Shown here in pieces: positions 36,397-45,241 of a stretch of 50,492 nucleotides of DNA. How positions within the stretch are numbered: position 1 is the stretch's first letter; every line of letters begins with the position of its first letter. The notes beneath the pieces are model-generated. The model did no database searches, had not been told where the DNA came from, and saw only the letters and a program-made list of their open reading frames with translations. The stretch spans positions 1-50,492 of the forward strand of contig CAMZLS010000045.1 in the NCBI GenBank assembly GCA_947311765.1, in the 5' to 3' direction. Source of the stretch: an uncultured Helicobacteraceae bacterium. GTDB lineage: Bacteria; Campylobacterota; Campylobacteria; Campylobacterales; Sulfurimonadaceae. Made by a program: the position numbers and the translations under genes.

Positions 36397-37461
36397 ATGG
36401 CAGTTACAGCAGCAATGGTTAAAGAGCTCCGTCAAGCAACAGACGCTCCTATGATGGATTGTAAAAAAGCTTTAGTTGAAAATGATGGCGACATGGAAAA
36501 AGCGACAGAGTGGCTTAAAGAGCGTGGTGTTGCAAAATCTGCTAAAAAAGCAGATCGCGTAGCAGCTGAAGGCTCTATCGGTTTTAAAGTTTCTGAAGAC
36601 TTTAAGATAGCTTCTTTAGTAGAAGTAAACTCTGAAACAGATTTTGTTGCACAAAATGATGGCTTTAAAGACTTAGTTTCTAAAACAGTTACACAGGTTT
36701 TCAATACGCAATGTGATGACGCAGTAGCGCTAAGAGAGACGGAGCTTGATGGTTCAACTTTCTCTGCATACTTTGACGAAACAGTTGCAAAAATCGGTGA
36801 AAAAATAGAAATTCGCCGTCTTAACACACTTACTGCTGATGCAAATTCTGTAGTAAATGGTTATGTGCACTCAAATACTCGTATCGGTGTTATCGTGGCT
36901 ATCGAGTGTGACTCACCTGCTACAGCGGCTGCTTTAGCTCCACTAGCAAAACAAGTTGCAATGCACGCATCTGCAATGAAGCCAACAACACTTTCATACA
37001 AAGATTTTGATACTGAGTATGTAGCCTCTGAGACTAAGGGTCGTATCGAAGCTATCAAAACTGAAAATGAAGAGCGTGCTCGTATGAAAAAACCTCTTTT
37101 AAATGTGCCTCAATATATCTCAATGAGTCAGTTAACTGATGAAGTTATGGCACAAGCAGAGGCAGATATCAAAGCAACACTCAAAGAGCAAAATAAACCA
37201 GAAAAAATCTGGGATAAAATTGTTCCTGGTCAGTTAGCTCGTTTTATCCAAGATAATACGACTTTAGACAAAGAGCAAGCGCTCCTAGATCAAAACTATG
37301 TTCTTGATGACAAAATGACTGTAGCTGAGGCAGTTACAGCAGCGGCAAAAGCTGCTGGTGGAACAGCAGAAGTTTCTGCGTTTATCCGTCTTGAAGTAGG
37401 TGAAGGTATCGAGAAAAAAGTTGATGACTTTGCAGCTGAAGTAGCAGCACAAATGGCATAA
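36397..37461 (+). CDS. tsf: Elongation factor Ts
   Basis: 354 residues. The N-terminal UBA-like domain reads [20 protein letters not shown]. The EF-Tu contact [10 protein letters not shown] (about 80-89) is conserved. It recycles EF-Tu from GDP to GTP. The stop codon lies inside the terminator stem. Confidence 0.97.
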   Translation: MAVTAAMVKELRQATDAPMMDCKKALVENDGDMEKATEWLKERGVAKSAKKADRVAAEGSIGFKVSEDFKIASLVEVNSETDFVAQNDGFKDLVSKTVTQVFNTQCDDAVALRETELDGSTFSAYFDETVAKIGEKIEIRRLNTLTADANSVVNGYVHSNTRIGVIVAIECDSPATAAALAPLAKQVAMHASAMKPTTLSYKDFDTEYVASETKGRIEAIKTENEERARMKKPLLNVPQYISMSQLTDEVMAQAEADIKATLKEQNKPEKIWDKIVPGQLARFIQDNTTLDKEQALLDQNYVLDDKMTVAEAVTAAAKAAGGTAEVSAFIRLEVGEGIEKKVDDFAAEVAAQMA

Positions 37462-37484
37462 GGGTTTCTCCTTGGCCATTTTTT
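37451..37484 (+). terminator. Rho-independent terminator of rpsB-tsf
   Basis: AAATGGC (37451-37457) pairs with GCCATTT (37475-37481), with an inner AAGG/CCTT, and a run of six T's at 37479-37484. It overlaps the last codons of tsf. Confidence 0.8.
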
Positions 37485-37516
37485 AAATCTCTTCTCTCTT
37501 TTTAAGAAAATCTCTT

Positions 37517-37522
37517 TATAAT
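37517..37522 (+). promoter_or_regulatory. -10 box 5 bases before the LolD-like ATG
   Basis: TATAAT, then ACCTT, then ATG. No ribosome site is seen; leaderless start candidate. Confidence 0.55.
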
Positions 37523-37527
37523 ACCTT

Positions 37528-38172
37528 ATGACTTTACTCCAAGCAAAAAATCTTTCACACAAATTTGATTATCCTCTTTTTAATGATATAAACTTAAGCC
37601 TTTGCTCAGGGGAATCTATCGCTATTATAGGCGTGAGTGGTAGTGGAAAATCTACCCTTCTTCATATACTTTCAACACTTTTAACTCCTAATGAAGGAGA
37701 AGTGCTAGTGCTTGACAAAGATATGAGTTCTCTCAAAGCCAAAGATTTGGTGGCAATGCGCCGTCATGACTTAGGAATGATTTTTCAATCGCACTATCTT
37801 TTTAAGGGTTTTAGTGCTTATGAAAACTTAGAAGTTGCTTCTATCTTGAGTAATGAAAAGATTGATGACGAACTCATCTCACGTCTTAAGATAGAAAAAG
37901 TCATTTCTCAAAAAGTTACCGAACTCTCAGGAGGACAACAACAGCGTGTCTCTATAGCGAGAGTCTTAACTAAAAATCCACGCATTATTTTTGCTGATGA
38001 GCCAACAGGAAATCTTGACAAAGAGACGGCTATGGAAGTGATGACACTCTTTAATGAGTATATTGAAGCTAATAGCGCAGGCATGATATTGGTAACTCAT
38101 GATGAACAGTTGGCTTTTAGTTGTCATAGTGTGTATCACTTAGAAAACGAACAATTAGTTAAGAGAAAGTAA
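37528..38172 (+). CDS. ABC transporter ATPase, LolD/FtsE-like
   Basis: 214 residues. Walker A GVSGSGKST (35-43), signature LSGGQQQR (133-140) and Walker B IIFADEPTG (153-161). The size and sequence fit the LolD/MacB/FtsE class; LolD releases lipoproteins from the inner membrane. No permease is adjacent, so the partner is elsewhere. fliR begins four bases downstream. Confidence 0.9.
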   Translation: MTLLQAKNLSHKFDYPLFNDINLSLCSGESIAIIGVSGSGKSTLLHILSTLLTPNEGEVLVLDKDMSSLKAKDLVAMRRHDLGMIFQSHYLFKGFSAYENLEVASILSNEKIDDELISRLKIEKVISQKVTELSGGQQQRVSIARVLTKNPRIIFADEPTGNLDKETAMEVMTLFNEYIEANSAGMILVTHDEQLAFSCHSVYHLENEQLVKRK

Positions 38173-38176
38173 AGCA

Positions 38177-38941
38177 GTGGAGTGGGCGCAACTTTTTCAA
38201 GATGAAAATGTTGTCGCTTTTATTTTACTTTTTATCCGATTTGGTGCTCTTTTTATGGCGGTTCCTATCTTTGCACATACAAGCATTCCTGTTACTTTGA
38301 AGGCTGCAATGGCATTTTTCTTTAGTGTCGTTTTTTATAACTCTATGCCTGAACTCACTATTGCTATTACTGTGCCTTCTTTAATTGTTGCTATATTGGG
38401 AGAGCTGTTGTTTGGTTTGGTTATTGGTCTCGTACTTCTTCTTGCATATCACACCATAACTTTTGCGGGAGGACAGATCTCTTTTGCTATGGGTTTTTCT
38501 ATGGCATCTGCAATTGATCCTCAATCTGGTATCTCTATGCCAATAATCAGTCAATTTTTATCACTGATAGCGCTTATGGTTCTTTTTTCATTAGATATGC
38601 ATCATTGGATACTGCTCTATGTGGATGCCTCTCTTTCAAAGATACCCTTAGGGGGTTTTTTAATGACACCTCATATTTTTGATTATGTTATTGCCTCTGC
38701 TTCGCGTATGTTTATGGTGGGATTTGTGATTGCTTTTCCTATTGTTGCTTTATCGTGGTTAGCAGATGTGATTTTTGGAATGCTTATGAAGACAATGCCA
38801 CAGTTTAATCTTCTAGTTATAGGATTTCCTATTAAGATTGCTATCTCTTTTGTTGTTTTAATTGCAACACTTGCGAGCATGGTTTTGATTCTAAAAGGGG
38901 AGATGCAAGGGGCATTTAATGCCCTAGAAATGCTTTTTTAG
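38177..38941 (+). CDS. fliR: Flagellar export protein FliR
   Basis: 254 residues of about six membrane helices from a GTG start. Landmarks: LLFIRFGALFMAVPIF, GGQISFAMGFSMASAIDPQSG and LSWLADVIFGMLMKTMPQFN. FliR with FliP and FliQ forms the core of the flagellar type III export gate. No other flagellar export genes are near. Confidence 0.95.
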   Translation: MEWAQLFQDENVVAFILLFIRFGALFMAVPIFAHTSIPVTLKAAMAFFFSVVFYNSMPELTIAITVPSLIVAILGELLFGLVIGLVLLLAYHTITFAGGQISFAMGFSMASAIDPQSGISMPIISQFLSLIALMVLFSLDMHHWILLYVDASLSKIPLGGFLMTPHIFDYVIASASRMFMVGFVIAFPIVALSWLADVIFGMLMKTMPQFNLLVIGFPIKIAISFVVLIATLASMVLILKGEMQGAFNALEMLF

Positions 38942-39438
38942 TTCTCTAGGTAAGCTTTAGAGCGTTTCATAAGTATTGTGAGAGTATGATCTGTTTTATC
39001 TATAAACTCTTTATCATCCTTACATGTAAAGATATCAATATTATGTTTCATCTGTGCTGTTTCAAGAGCAGTTGAGAGCTTACATATAATTTTATTGTCA
39101 ATGATAATGAGCGTTATTGCAATTTTTCCATCTAAGAGGGGACTCTGTATAGGTTTTAAAAGATATGTTTTAATATTCTTGTAGAGTTCTAGTTGTTTTT
39201 TTTCATCATTATGTGCAGAGATGAGCTTAATATGTACCCCTCGTTTGGCTGCCTTAATAAGACTCTTTTTTATCTTGTAGTGATTAAAATTATCTGTTAA
39301 AATAAAGATAGATTTTTCTGCGTTATTTATCTTTTTAGTAAGATGATGGATGGTATCGTCATACTCATCAGGTAAAAAATAACTATCTTGAGAGAAGAGT
39401 GAGAGAATAAAAAGAGATATTGCGAGTAAGAGTTTCAT
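38938..39438 (-). CDS. Phospholipase D-like secreted protein, motif degenerate
   Basis: 166 residues with a signal peptide (MKLLLAISLFILSLFS). A PLD-like fold is suggested by NNAEKSIFILTDNFNHYKIKK and IKAAKRGVHIKLISAHND. The HxK(x4)D motif is not intact: the position reads KIICKLSTALETAQ. It may be an inactive relative. TTACATGTAA encodes FTCK in DIFTCKDDKE. The 3' end overlaps fliR by four bases. Confidence 0.7.
   Translation of the reverse strand: MKLLLAISLFILSLFSQDSYFLPDEYDDTIHHLTKKINNAEKSIFILTDNFNHYKIKKSLIKAAKRGVHIKLISAHNDEKKQLELYKNIKTYLLKPIQSPLLDGKIAITLIIIDNKIICKLSTALETAQMKHNIDIFTCKDDKEFIDKTDHTLTILMKRSKAYLEN
39020..39029. repeat. TTACATGTAA copy 16
   Basis: In the PLD-like gene, read as F-T-C-K on the minus strand. 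Confidence 0.95.
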
Positions 39439-39504
39439 GATTTAACAACTTTTTAGTTACAATAATAGCAATTTATGCGCGTATGTGCAAGGGGAGATTC
39501 TATA

Positions 39505-40647
39505 ATGAGAGTCCTACTTTTTAATGACAATCCTGTTGTGACAAAACTTGTTACACTAAGTGCCCAAAAGACGGGAGATGAGCTTGAGATTTGTTCTGAT
39601 ATTGAATCAATAAAAAGTAATGAAGTTGATTTATTAATTGTTGATGACGGACTCTATAATGATGAGAGTGCTCTTGGTCTAGGCATTTCAATTACTGCCT
39701 CACAACATCTTTTTATGGCAAATAGAGGTAACGAAAAGCCTAAAGGCTTTGAACATATAATCAATAAGCCATTTTTACCTACAGATCTTGTTGAGTTTTT
39801 TACAGTTATTTCTAACTCTTTAGGGAGCGTATCTAGTGAAAACGGTGATGATGAATTCACGCTTGATACAGAAGATATGGAGAATGATCTTGATTTAGGC
39901 ACTTTAGATCTTGATGAGATGGAGCCTGATAGTGATATGCTTATGGATATTGATGATGTTTTGGAAATTGATGCAAGTGAAGAAGAATCTCTAAAAGAGG
40001 AAGTTCAAGAAAGCGTTTTAGATAAAGATGATTTAGCTGAAGTTCAAGGTTTATTAGAAGATGCGGATGAATCTCTTGAGGATAATATTTCTATAGGGGG
40101 TCTTGATGATTTAGGATTAGATATGGACGATGATTTGCTTGAAGATATTGAAGAATCTGATGATATTTTACAAGAGCCAAGCTTTGAAGATGACGAACTC
40201 TTAGATACAGAACATAAACAAGAGAATTCTGATGAACTTGAGGATTTTACTGAAGATCTTGATGAAAATACCTTAGAGAGTCTTGAGGATGAGATTGAAA
40301 GCGCTGTTTCAGAGCTCTCTGATGAGGAACTCGAAGAGAGTGTTGAAGAAGATATTCTTTTAGATATAGCAAATAATAATGAATCTCTAGCGACATTTAG
40401 TGGATTAGATGATCTTGATGAGCAGAGTCTCAAAATAGCCGTTGGTGAAGCTGAAGCTTCAGATGTTCTTGAAAGTGCTTTTGAAGACGATCTAATTCCT
40501 CAAAAGAGTAACTCGAATAAGAGCACAAAGGTTGAAGGAGTAGAGGCCTTGAAAACACTATTAAAAGCTCTTGATAATGATGATGTTGTAAACTCTCTTA
40601 AGGGCATGAGTATAAATATTAATATTTCATTTGGAGGCGACGAATGA
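39505..40647 (+). CDS. Receiver-like protein with a long acidic region
   Basis: 380 residues; the ATG at 39505 has AAGGGGAG upstream and is preferred to an ATG at 39475. Residues 1-112 look like a degenerate response-regulator receiver: MRVLLFNDNPVV, EVDLLIVDDGLYND (possible phospho-Asp) and HIINKPFLPTDLVEFF with the conserved Lys-Pro. Residues 113-335 are extremely rich in Asp, Glu, Leu and Ser, with repeated LDDL/EDDL-type strings. The end reads GMSININISFGGDE. Function unknown. The stop overlaps gmk by four bases. Confidence 0.7.
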   Translation: MRVLLFNDNPVVTKLVTLSAQKTGDELEICSDIESIKSNEVDLLIVDDGLYNDESALGLGISITASQHLFMANRGNEKPKGFEHIINKPFLPTDLVEFFTVISNSLGSVSSENGDDEFTLDTEDMENDLDLGTLDLDEMEPDSDMLMDIDDVLEIDASEEESLKEEVQESVLDKDDLAEVQGLLEDADESLEDNISIGGLDDLGLDMDDDLLEDIEESDDILQEPSFEDDELLDTEHKQENSDELEDFTEDLDENTLESLEDEIESAVSELSDEELEESVEEDILLDIANNNESLATFSGLDDLDEQSLKIAVGEAEASDVLESAFEDDLIPQKSNSNKSTKVEGVEALKTLLKALDNDDVVNSLKGMSININISFGGDE

Positions 40648-41282
40648 ATTTTGACACAGGAGCTGTTTTAGTTCTATCAGGACCTAGTGGAGCAGGTAAA
40701 AGCTCACTAATTAAAAAAATTGAAGATAAGATCGGTGCATATTATTTTTCAATCTCTACAACAACAAGACCGATTCGCAAAGGCGAAACAGAAGGATTTG
40801 AATACCATTTTGTGAGTCAAGAAGAGTTTAAAAAAGATATTGAGGATGAGCATTTTTTAGAGTATGCTAAGGTACATGGAAATTATTACGGAACCTCCAT
40901 AAAGCCCGTCAAAAAAGCCTTGCAAGAACGAAAATTAGTTATATTTGATATAGATGTTCAGGGGCATACCTCAATTCAGAGTCGCTTGGGTGACATAACA
41001 ACATCAGTATTTATTACAACGCCTACTTTGTGCGAGCTAGAAAAGCGGCTTTACTCTCGTGCTACTGATGAAAAAGAGATTATAGAAAATCGTATAAAAA
41101 TGGCAAAACGAGAGATTCAGCGTGTCAGTGAATTTGATTATTTACTGATAAATGATGACTTAGATCGCGCTGCAAAACATCTTATTCGTATAGCCAAAGC
41201 TGCGCGTATGAAGATTCCCACTCAAGTCATTAATGATTTTGTGAGAAAATGGGAAGAAGATAGCATTAGCATTAGCTGTTAA
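40644..41282 (+). CDS. gmk: Guanylate kinase
   Basis: 212 residues. P-loop GPSGAGKS at 13-20, then STTTRPIRKGETEGFEYHFV and LEYAKVHGNYYGTS, the GMP-binding segments. It converts GMP to GDP. The start overlaps the acidic protein gene by four bases. Confidence 0.96.
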   Translation: MNFDTGAVLVLSGPSGAGKSSLIKKIEDKIGAYYFSISTTTRPIRKGETEGFEYHFVSQEEFKKDIEDEHFLEYAKVHGNYYGTSIKPVKKALQERKLVIFDIDVQGHTSIQSRLGDITTSVFITTPTLCELEKRLYSRATDEKEIIENRIKMAKREIQRVSEFDYLLINDDLDRAAKHLIRIAKAARMKIPTQVINDFVRKWEEDSISISC

Positions 41283-41317
41283 ATACATGCATAAGCACAT
41301 TAAAAGCAAAGCATAGA

Positions 41318-41323
41318 TATACT
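41318..41323 (+). promoter_or_regulatory. -10 box before tatA
   Basis: TATACT, 30 bases before the tatA ATG; AGGAAG ribosome site follows. Confidence 0.4.
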
Positions 41324-41353
41324 TTGCGACAAAATTAAATATTAGGAAGAACT

Positions 41354-41593
41354 ATGGGCATGCCTGGTGGAACAGAACTATTAATCATCTTAGGAATTGT
41401 GGTACTACTTTTTGGTGGTAAAAAAATTCCGGAATTAGCAAAAGGCTTAGGACAAGGAATTAAAAATTTCAAGAAATCTGTTAAAGATGATGAACCTGAA
41501 GAGATTGTTGCAACTGATGCACCAAAAAAAGTTGATGCTGCACCTGCTGAAAGCGTAACTGAAGCACCTGCTGAAACTACAAAACAAGCGTAG
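41354..41593 (+). CDS. tatA: Twin-arginine translocase subunit TatA
   Basis: 79 residues: an N-terminal membrane helix ([20 protein letters not shown]), the amphipathic helix [18 protein letters not shown] and an acidic, alanine-rich tail. It forms the pore of the Tat export system for folded proteins. argS follows in two bases. Confidence 0.92.
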   Translation: MGMPGGTELLIILGIVVLLFGGKKIPELAKGLGQGIKNFKKSVKDDEPEEIVATDAPKKVDAAPAESVTEAPAETTKQA

Positions 41594-41595
41594 CA

Positions 41596-43176
41596 TTGAA
41601 ACAAAAAGTATCCGCGCTTTTGCGCGAACGCTTTGAGCGTGATGTTGTTTTAGAAAAACCAAAAGATCGTTCTTTTGGTCACTTTTCAACCCCAATAGCC
41701 TTCTCTCTAGCGAAAAAGTTTCGTAAATCTCCTATGATTATTGCACAAGAGCTTGCCTCTTCTTTTGGAGAAGCAGAGATTTTTTCAGCTGTTGAATCTG
41801 TCAAGGGTTATATCAATTTTAGACTCTCTGAATCTTTTTTAAATGAGTACGCTCAATGGGCACTAGACAATGAAGAAGAGTTTGGATGTGAAAAGAAAAA
41901 TAAAAAAATTCTTTTAGAGTTTGTGAGTGCCAATCCTACGGGACCTCTGCATATTGGACATGCTAGAGGCGCGGTATATGGTGATACTCTTTTGCGTTTA
42001 GGTCGTCATCTTGGTTATGAGATGACAGCTGAATATTATGTCAATGATGCAGGAAACCAGATTGATTTGCTTGGACTTTCGATTCAACTAGAGGGGCGAA
42101 GTTCTCTTTTGAATGAAGAAGTGCAGTGGCCGGAGAGTTTTTACCGTGGTGAGTATATGAGTGATTTGGCAAAAGAGGCAGTTGAAGAATTTGGTGAGAA
42201 TATCCTTAGTGATGAGAGTCGTCAACGAGAGCTCGCACTCTGGGCAAAAGATAAGGTTATGAAAATCATTACTGATGATTTAGCCGATGCAAATATTCAT
42301 TTTGATACCTTTGTGAGTGAAGCTTCACTCTATAATGATTGGGGATGTACTTTAAAGAAAATGAGTACAGGTGTTTATGAGCAAGATGGTAAGACATGGA
42401 TTCGTTCTTCTGAGAAGACAGATGAAAAAGACCGTGTTGTTGTTCGTGAAGATGGTCGTCCTACTTATTTAGCAGGTGATATCGTCTATCATAACCAAAA
42501 GTTTGAGCGTGGCTACGATCACTATATCAATATCTGGGGCGCAGATCATCACGGCTATATTCCTCGTGTAAAAGCGGCCATTGACTTTTTAGGGTATGAT
42601 TCTGAAAAGTTGGAAGTACTTTTATCTCAAATGGTAAGCTTACTCAAAGATGGCGAACCATTTAAAATGAGTAAACGCGCAGGCAATGTTATCTTAATGA
42701 GTGATATTGTTGAAGAGATAGGCGCAGACGCACTTCGTTTTATCTTTGCAAGCAAAAAGTCTGATACAGCCTTAGAGTTTGATGTTAATGAACTCAAAGC
42801 CGAAGATAGCTCAAACCCTGTTTTTTACATCAACTATGCACATGCACGCATTCAGACGATACTCTCAAAAAGTGATATGAGCATAGAAGCTATCAATGAA
42901 GCAAGGCTTACAGGACTCAACGAAGATGCAGACGCACTACTCTTTGAAGCTCTTTTGCTACCTGAAGTTATTGATGATGCCTTCCATTCAAGACAAGTAC
43001 AAAAATTACCAGAATACCTAAAATCTCTTGCAGCCCGCCTGCATAAGTTTTACTATGATTATCGTATCATAGGCGAAGAAGATGAAGCGAAATTGCTAAA
43101 GTTATTTATGGTAGTTGCCCTCTCGCTACGAGTAGGACTCTCATTGATGGGAATTAAAGCTAAGTCTTCTATGTAA
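41596..43176 (+). CDS. argS: Arginyl-tRNA synthetase
   Basis: 526 residues from TTG. Class I signatures GPLHIGHARG (near 117) and FKMSKRAGN (near 356). The C-terminal anticodon-binding domain includes INYAHARIQTIL and AARLHKFYYDYRI. The stop is inside a hairpin shared with the flagellin gene. Confidence 0.96.
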   Translation: MKQKVSALLRERFERDVVLEKPKDRSFGHFSTPIAFSLAKKFRKSPMIIAQELASSFGEAEIFSAVESVKGYINFRLSESFLNEYAQWALDNEEEFGCEKKNKKILLEFVSANPTGPLHIGHARGAVYGDTLLRLGRHLGYEMTAEYYVNDAGNQIDLLGLSIQLEGRSSLLNEEVQWPESFYRGEYMSDLAKEAVEEFGENILSDESRQRELALWAKDKVMKIITDDLADANIHFDTFVSEASLYNDWGCTLKKMSTGVYEQDGKTWIRSSEKTDEKDRVVVREDGRPTYLAGDIVYHNQKFERGYDHYINIWGADHHGYIPRVKAAIDFLGYDSEKLEVLLSQMVSLLKDGEPFKMSKRAGNVILMSDIVEEIGADALRFIFASKKSDTALEFDVNELKAEDSSNPVFYINYAHARIQTILSKSDMSIEAINEARLTGLNEDADALLFEALLLPEVIDDAFHSRQVQKLPEYLKSLAARLHKFYYDYRIIGEEDEAKLLKLFMVVALSLRVGLSLMGIKAKSSM

Positions 43177-43184
43177 GACTTAGC
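43159..43184. terminator. Shared hairpin between argS and the flagellin gene
   Basis: GCTAAGTCTT (43159-43168) and AAGACTTAGC (43175-43184) form a perfect 10-bp stem with a 6-base loop. Both stop codons lie in it. On the minus strand it is followed by TTTAATT, a weak U-tract, so it probably ends the flagellin transcript. Confidence 0.65.
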
Positions 43185-43893
43185 CTAGTAAGCGACCCAT
43201 CTGCTCTTGTAAGCTTTGCGTTTTGTGTACTTGTGCCAAAGTAGAAACTTCTACTTTTAAGTTCGCTTGTTGAAACTGATTTACCGCGTCAGCGATATCT
43301 GTATCATTAAGCTGACTTTGCGCTGCGCTTGTACTTAAGAGTGCTTGCTGGAGGGAATTAATACTGCTTGTCATGGCAATAGTACTGCTTCCAATATCGC
43401 TTTGAATTGTTGAAAGTTGGTCTTGAAAATTTTGAATACTCTCTTGTGAAGTGATATCAAGTGAGCTAGTATCTATGCTTCCTAACTCACTACTTGAGCT
43501 AAAAAGCTGTATGCCATTATAAGAAGCTGACTCTATGCTCTGTTGCATACTATCAGAAATGGCACTGAATTCACTCTGCAAGGCTGCTTTATCTGCACTA
43601 TTTAAAGCGGCACTATTGTAACGAACACTCATAGCATTGAGTTTTGAAGCATTTTCACTCAGTCCAGAACTCACTCCATCAGCAATCTGCATCATAGAAA
43701 TCCCATCATTGAGATTCATCAAACTCTGACCCATACCAGAAATCTCTGACTGCATCATAGTGGCAATATTCGCAGAAGCAACATCATCTAATCGACTCTG
43801 ATGAGTCGAAGCAATCATGCCTAAAATTTTATCAGCACTATTTTGATTTTGAGTCATATATTGTGTGTTGACTAAAGAATTATTAATATTCAT
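43180..43893 (-). CDS. Short flagellin-like protein
   Basis: 237 residues. The N-terminal part (MNINNSLVNTQYMTQNQ, then GISMMQIADGVSSGLSENAS) and the C-terminal part (NQFQQANLKVEVSTLAQVHK, ending MGRLLG) are the D0/D1 flagellin helices. It lacks the variable D2/D3 region of major flagellins, so it may be a minor filament protein. A TATACT -10 (43921-43926) and a TTACATGTAA just upstream of it precede the gene, with AAGGA as ribosome site. Confidence 0.85.
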   Translation of the reverse strand: MNINNSLVNTQYMTQNQNSADKILGMIASTHQSRLDDVASANIATMMQSEISGMGQSLMNLNDGISMMQIADGVSSGLSENASKLNAMSVRYNSAALNSADKAALQSEFSAISDSMQQSIESASYNGIQLFSSSSELGSIDTSSLDITSQESIQNFQDQLSTIQSDIGSSTIAMTSSINSLQQALLSTSAAQSQLNDTDIADAVNQFQQANLKVEVSTLAQVHKTQSLQEQMGRLLG

Positions 43894-43920
43894 AACATAT
43901 CCTTTTTTCTCTTTTTGTGT

Positions 43921-43926
43921 AGTATA
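43921..43926 (-). promoter_or_regulatory. -10 box of the flagellin-like gene
   Basis: TATACT on the minus strand. The palindrome at 43932-43941 begins five bases upstream, where an activator or repressor could reach the polymerase. Confidence 0.4.
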
Positions 43927-43931
43927 GTGTA

Positions 43932-43941
43932 TTACATGTAA
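43932..43941. repeat. TTACATGTAA copy 17
   Basis: Intergenic, between the flagellin-like gene and the tRNA gene, next to the putative flagellin -10 box. Confidence 0.95.
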
Positions 43942-43975
43942 GAAAATAATTAGAAAAATAGATTAGGCACTTAAG

Positions 43976-44052
43976 TGGTATCAGCAACGGGATTCGAACC
44001 CATGGCCTGTAAATTAGGAATTTACTGCTCTATCCATCTGAGCTATGCCGAT
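43976..44052 (-). tRNA. tRNA-Arg (anticodon CCT)
   Basis: 77 bases on the minus strand. Acceptor ATCGGCA pairs with TGCTGAT, followed by A and an encoded CCA. The anticodon stem GTAAA/TTTAC holds the loop TTCCTAA, so the anticodon is CCT, reading AGG. The T-arm ATGGG-TTCGAAT-CCCGT is normal. Confidence 0.95.
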
Positions 44053-44120
44053 ATTGAAACGTAATTCTATCAAAATTTTGCTAGTTTGAAAGATAAATTT
44101 TCAATTAGAGAAATTATTGA

Positions 44121-44126
44121 TATACT
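44121..44126 (+). promoter_or_regulatory. -10 box before the small secreted protein
   Basis: TATACT 24 bases before the ATG at 44150, with AAGGGCGG as ribosome site between. Confidence 0.4.
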
Positions 44127-44149
44127 TAGAGTAACAAAAAGGGCGGAAA

Positions 44150-44353
44150 ATGAAAAAAATAATATTGGCTTTAGTGGTGATGTTTGGGTTGTCTAGTATT
44201 GCAATAGCTACTACTTGCAATAAGATGATAAATAAGCAGTATGAAGAGAATTTGAAAATAACTGATATTTACATTACTATAGAAAATGCTCATATATTAG
44301 GGTTCGTTGTTGGTGTTCAGGTAGAAACCCAGTTGGAGTGTTTTTTTTGCTAA
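44150..44353 (+). CDS. Small secreted hypothetical protein, 67 aa
   Basis: A signal peptide (MKKIILALVVMFGLSSIAIA) precedes about 47 residues with three cysteines (TTCNKMINKQ... ECFFC). No family is recognised. It has its own -10 box and ribosome site. The end overlaps the start of the amidase gene in a run of eight T's; it may be a truncated remnant. Confidence 0.5.
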   Translation: MKKIILALVVMFGLSSIAIATTCNKMINKQYEENLKITDIYITIENAHILGFVVGVQVETQLECFFC

Positions 44354-45189
44354 CAGTAGCAGCCATTCAGATGAAAATGAATGAAGATCAAATGTTCAAT
44401 CGTTCTCGTGCTAAAAATTTGGTACGAGAAGCAGCAAAAAATGGTGCCAATATTATTTTATTGCCAGAACTGTTTGAAAGTCTCTACTTTTGTAAAGATA
44501 AGGATGAGAAATATTTTTCCTTGGCAGTAGAGCGTTCTCAAAGTAGCTTAATTCAAGAATTTTCCGAGCTCGCAAAAACCTTACATGTAGTCTTGCCTCT
44601 AAGTTATTTTGAAAAAGAAAATGGTGATTACTTTAACTCTCTTGTTGTTATAGATGCTGATGGTAGCGTGATGCAAAATTATCGCAAAACACATATTCCA
44701 GATGGTCCTGGATATGAGGAAAAATTTTACTTTACTCCTGGCGATACAGGTTTTCAAGTCTATGATACTGCTTTTGGATGCATTGGTGTGGGTATCTGCT
44801 GGGATCAATGGTTTAGCGAAACCGCGAGAATCTTGGCTCTTAAGAGAGCAGAGCTTATCTTTTTTCCTACAGCAATAGGTAGTGAGCCTGAGATTAAGAT
44901 TGATTCAAAAGAGCATTGGCAGAGAGTTCAGATGGGTCATGCTGCTGCCAATACTGTACCAATCATAGTGGCAAATCGCGTAGGAATCGAGAAGGGTGCA
45001 AGTTGCGAACTTACTTTTTATGGCTCCTCTTTTATAACTGATTGGAGTGGTGCTAAGCTCATAGAGGCTTCTCGTGATGAAGAGGCAATTATTTATGCGC
45101 CTTTTGATCTAAAAGAAAATAGAGCTAAACGAGAGTATTGGGGACTTTTACGAGATCGTAGAGTGGAGTGTTACAAAGATATCTGCTAA
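44347..45189 (+). CDS. aguB: Carbon-nitrogen hydrolase, N-carbamoylputrescine amidase type
   Basis: 280 residues from TTG at 44347, with GGAG 8 bases before; a GTG at 44338 would overlap that site. The nitrilase triad is visible: Glu in LLPELFESLYF, Lys in YRKTHIPDGPGYEEKFYF and Cys in GVGICWDQWFSE. The segments match AguB, which makes putrescine in polyamine synthesis. No aguA is near. Confidence 0.9.
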   Translation: MLTVAAIQMKMNEDQMFNRSRAKNLVREAAKNGANIILLPELFESLYFCKDKDEKYFSLAVERSQSSLIQEFSELAKTLHVVLPLSYFEKENGDYFNSLVVIDADGSVMQNYRKTHIPDGPGYEEKFYFTPGDTGFQVYDTAFGCIGVGICWDQWFSETARILALKRAELIFFPTAIGSEPEIKIDSKEHWQRVQMGHAAANTVPIIVANRVGIEKGASCELTFYGSSFITDWSGAKLIEASRDEEAIIYAPFDLKENRAKREYWGLLRDRRVECYKDIC

Positions 45190-45221
45190 TTGGTACCTTT
45201 TTTGCTTATGCTTACATGTAA

Positions 45222-45231
45222 ACTAAGTGTG
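45222..45231. repeat. TTACATGTAA copy 18
   Basis: Intergenic, 32 bases after the amidase stop and 10 before the DnaJ-domain gene. Confidence 0.95.
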
Positions 45232-45241
45232 AGAGGATGCC

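Noticed and set aside
36432-36827. 131-codon open frame opposite tsf
   Set aside because: Opposite-strand shadow of a well supported gene; composition unlike a real protein.
38938-39438. PLD-like gene as an active nuclease or toxin
   Set aside because: The HxKxxxxD catalytic motif is not intact, so activity cannot be supported.
40044-40433. Long serine-rich open frame opposite the acidic protein gene
   Set aside because: It is the mirror of GAT/GAA-rich codons on the plus strand, with no ribosome site and repetitive low-complexity product.
32464-44590. Near copies of the palindrome (32465, 32795, 34676, 44581, also ACATGT at 6150, 22511 and 23168)
   Set aside because: Each differs from TTACATGTAA in at least one position, so they are not counted among the 23. 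They may be decayed copies, but that cannot be shown here.
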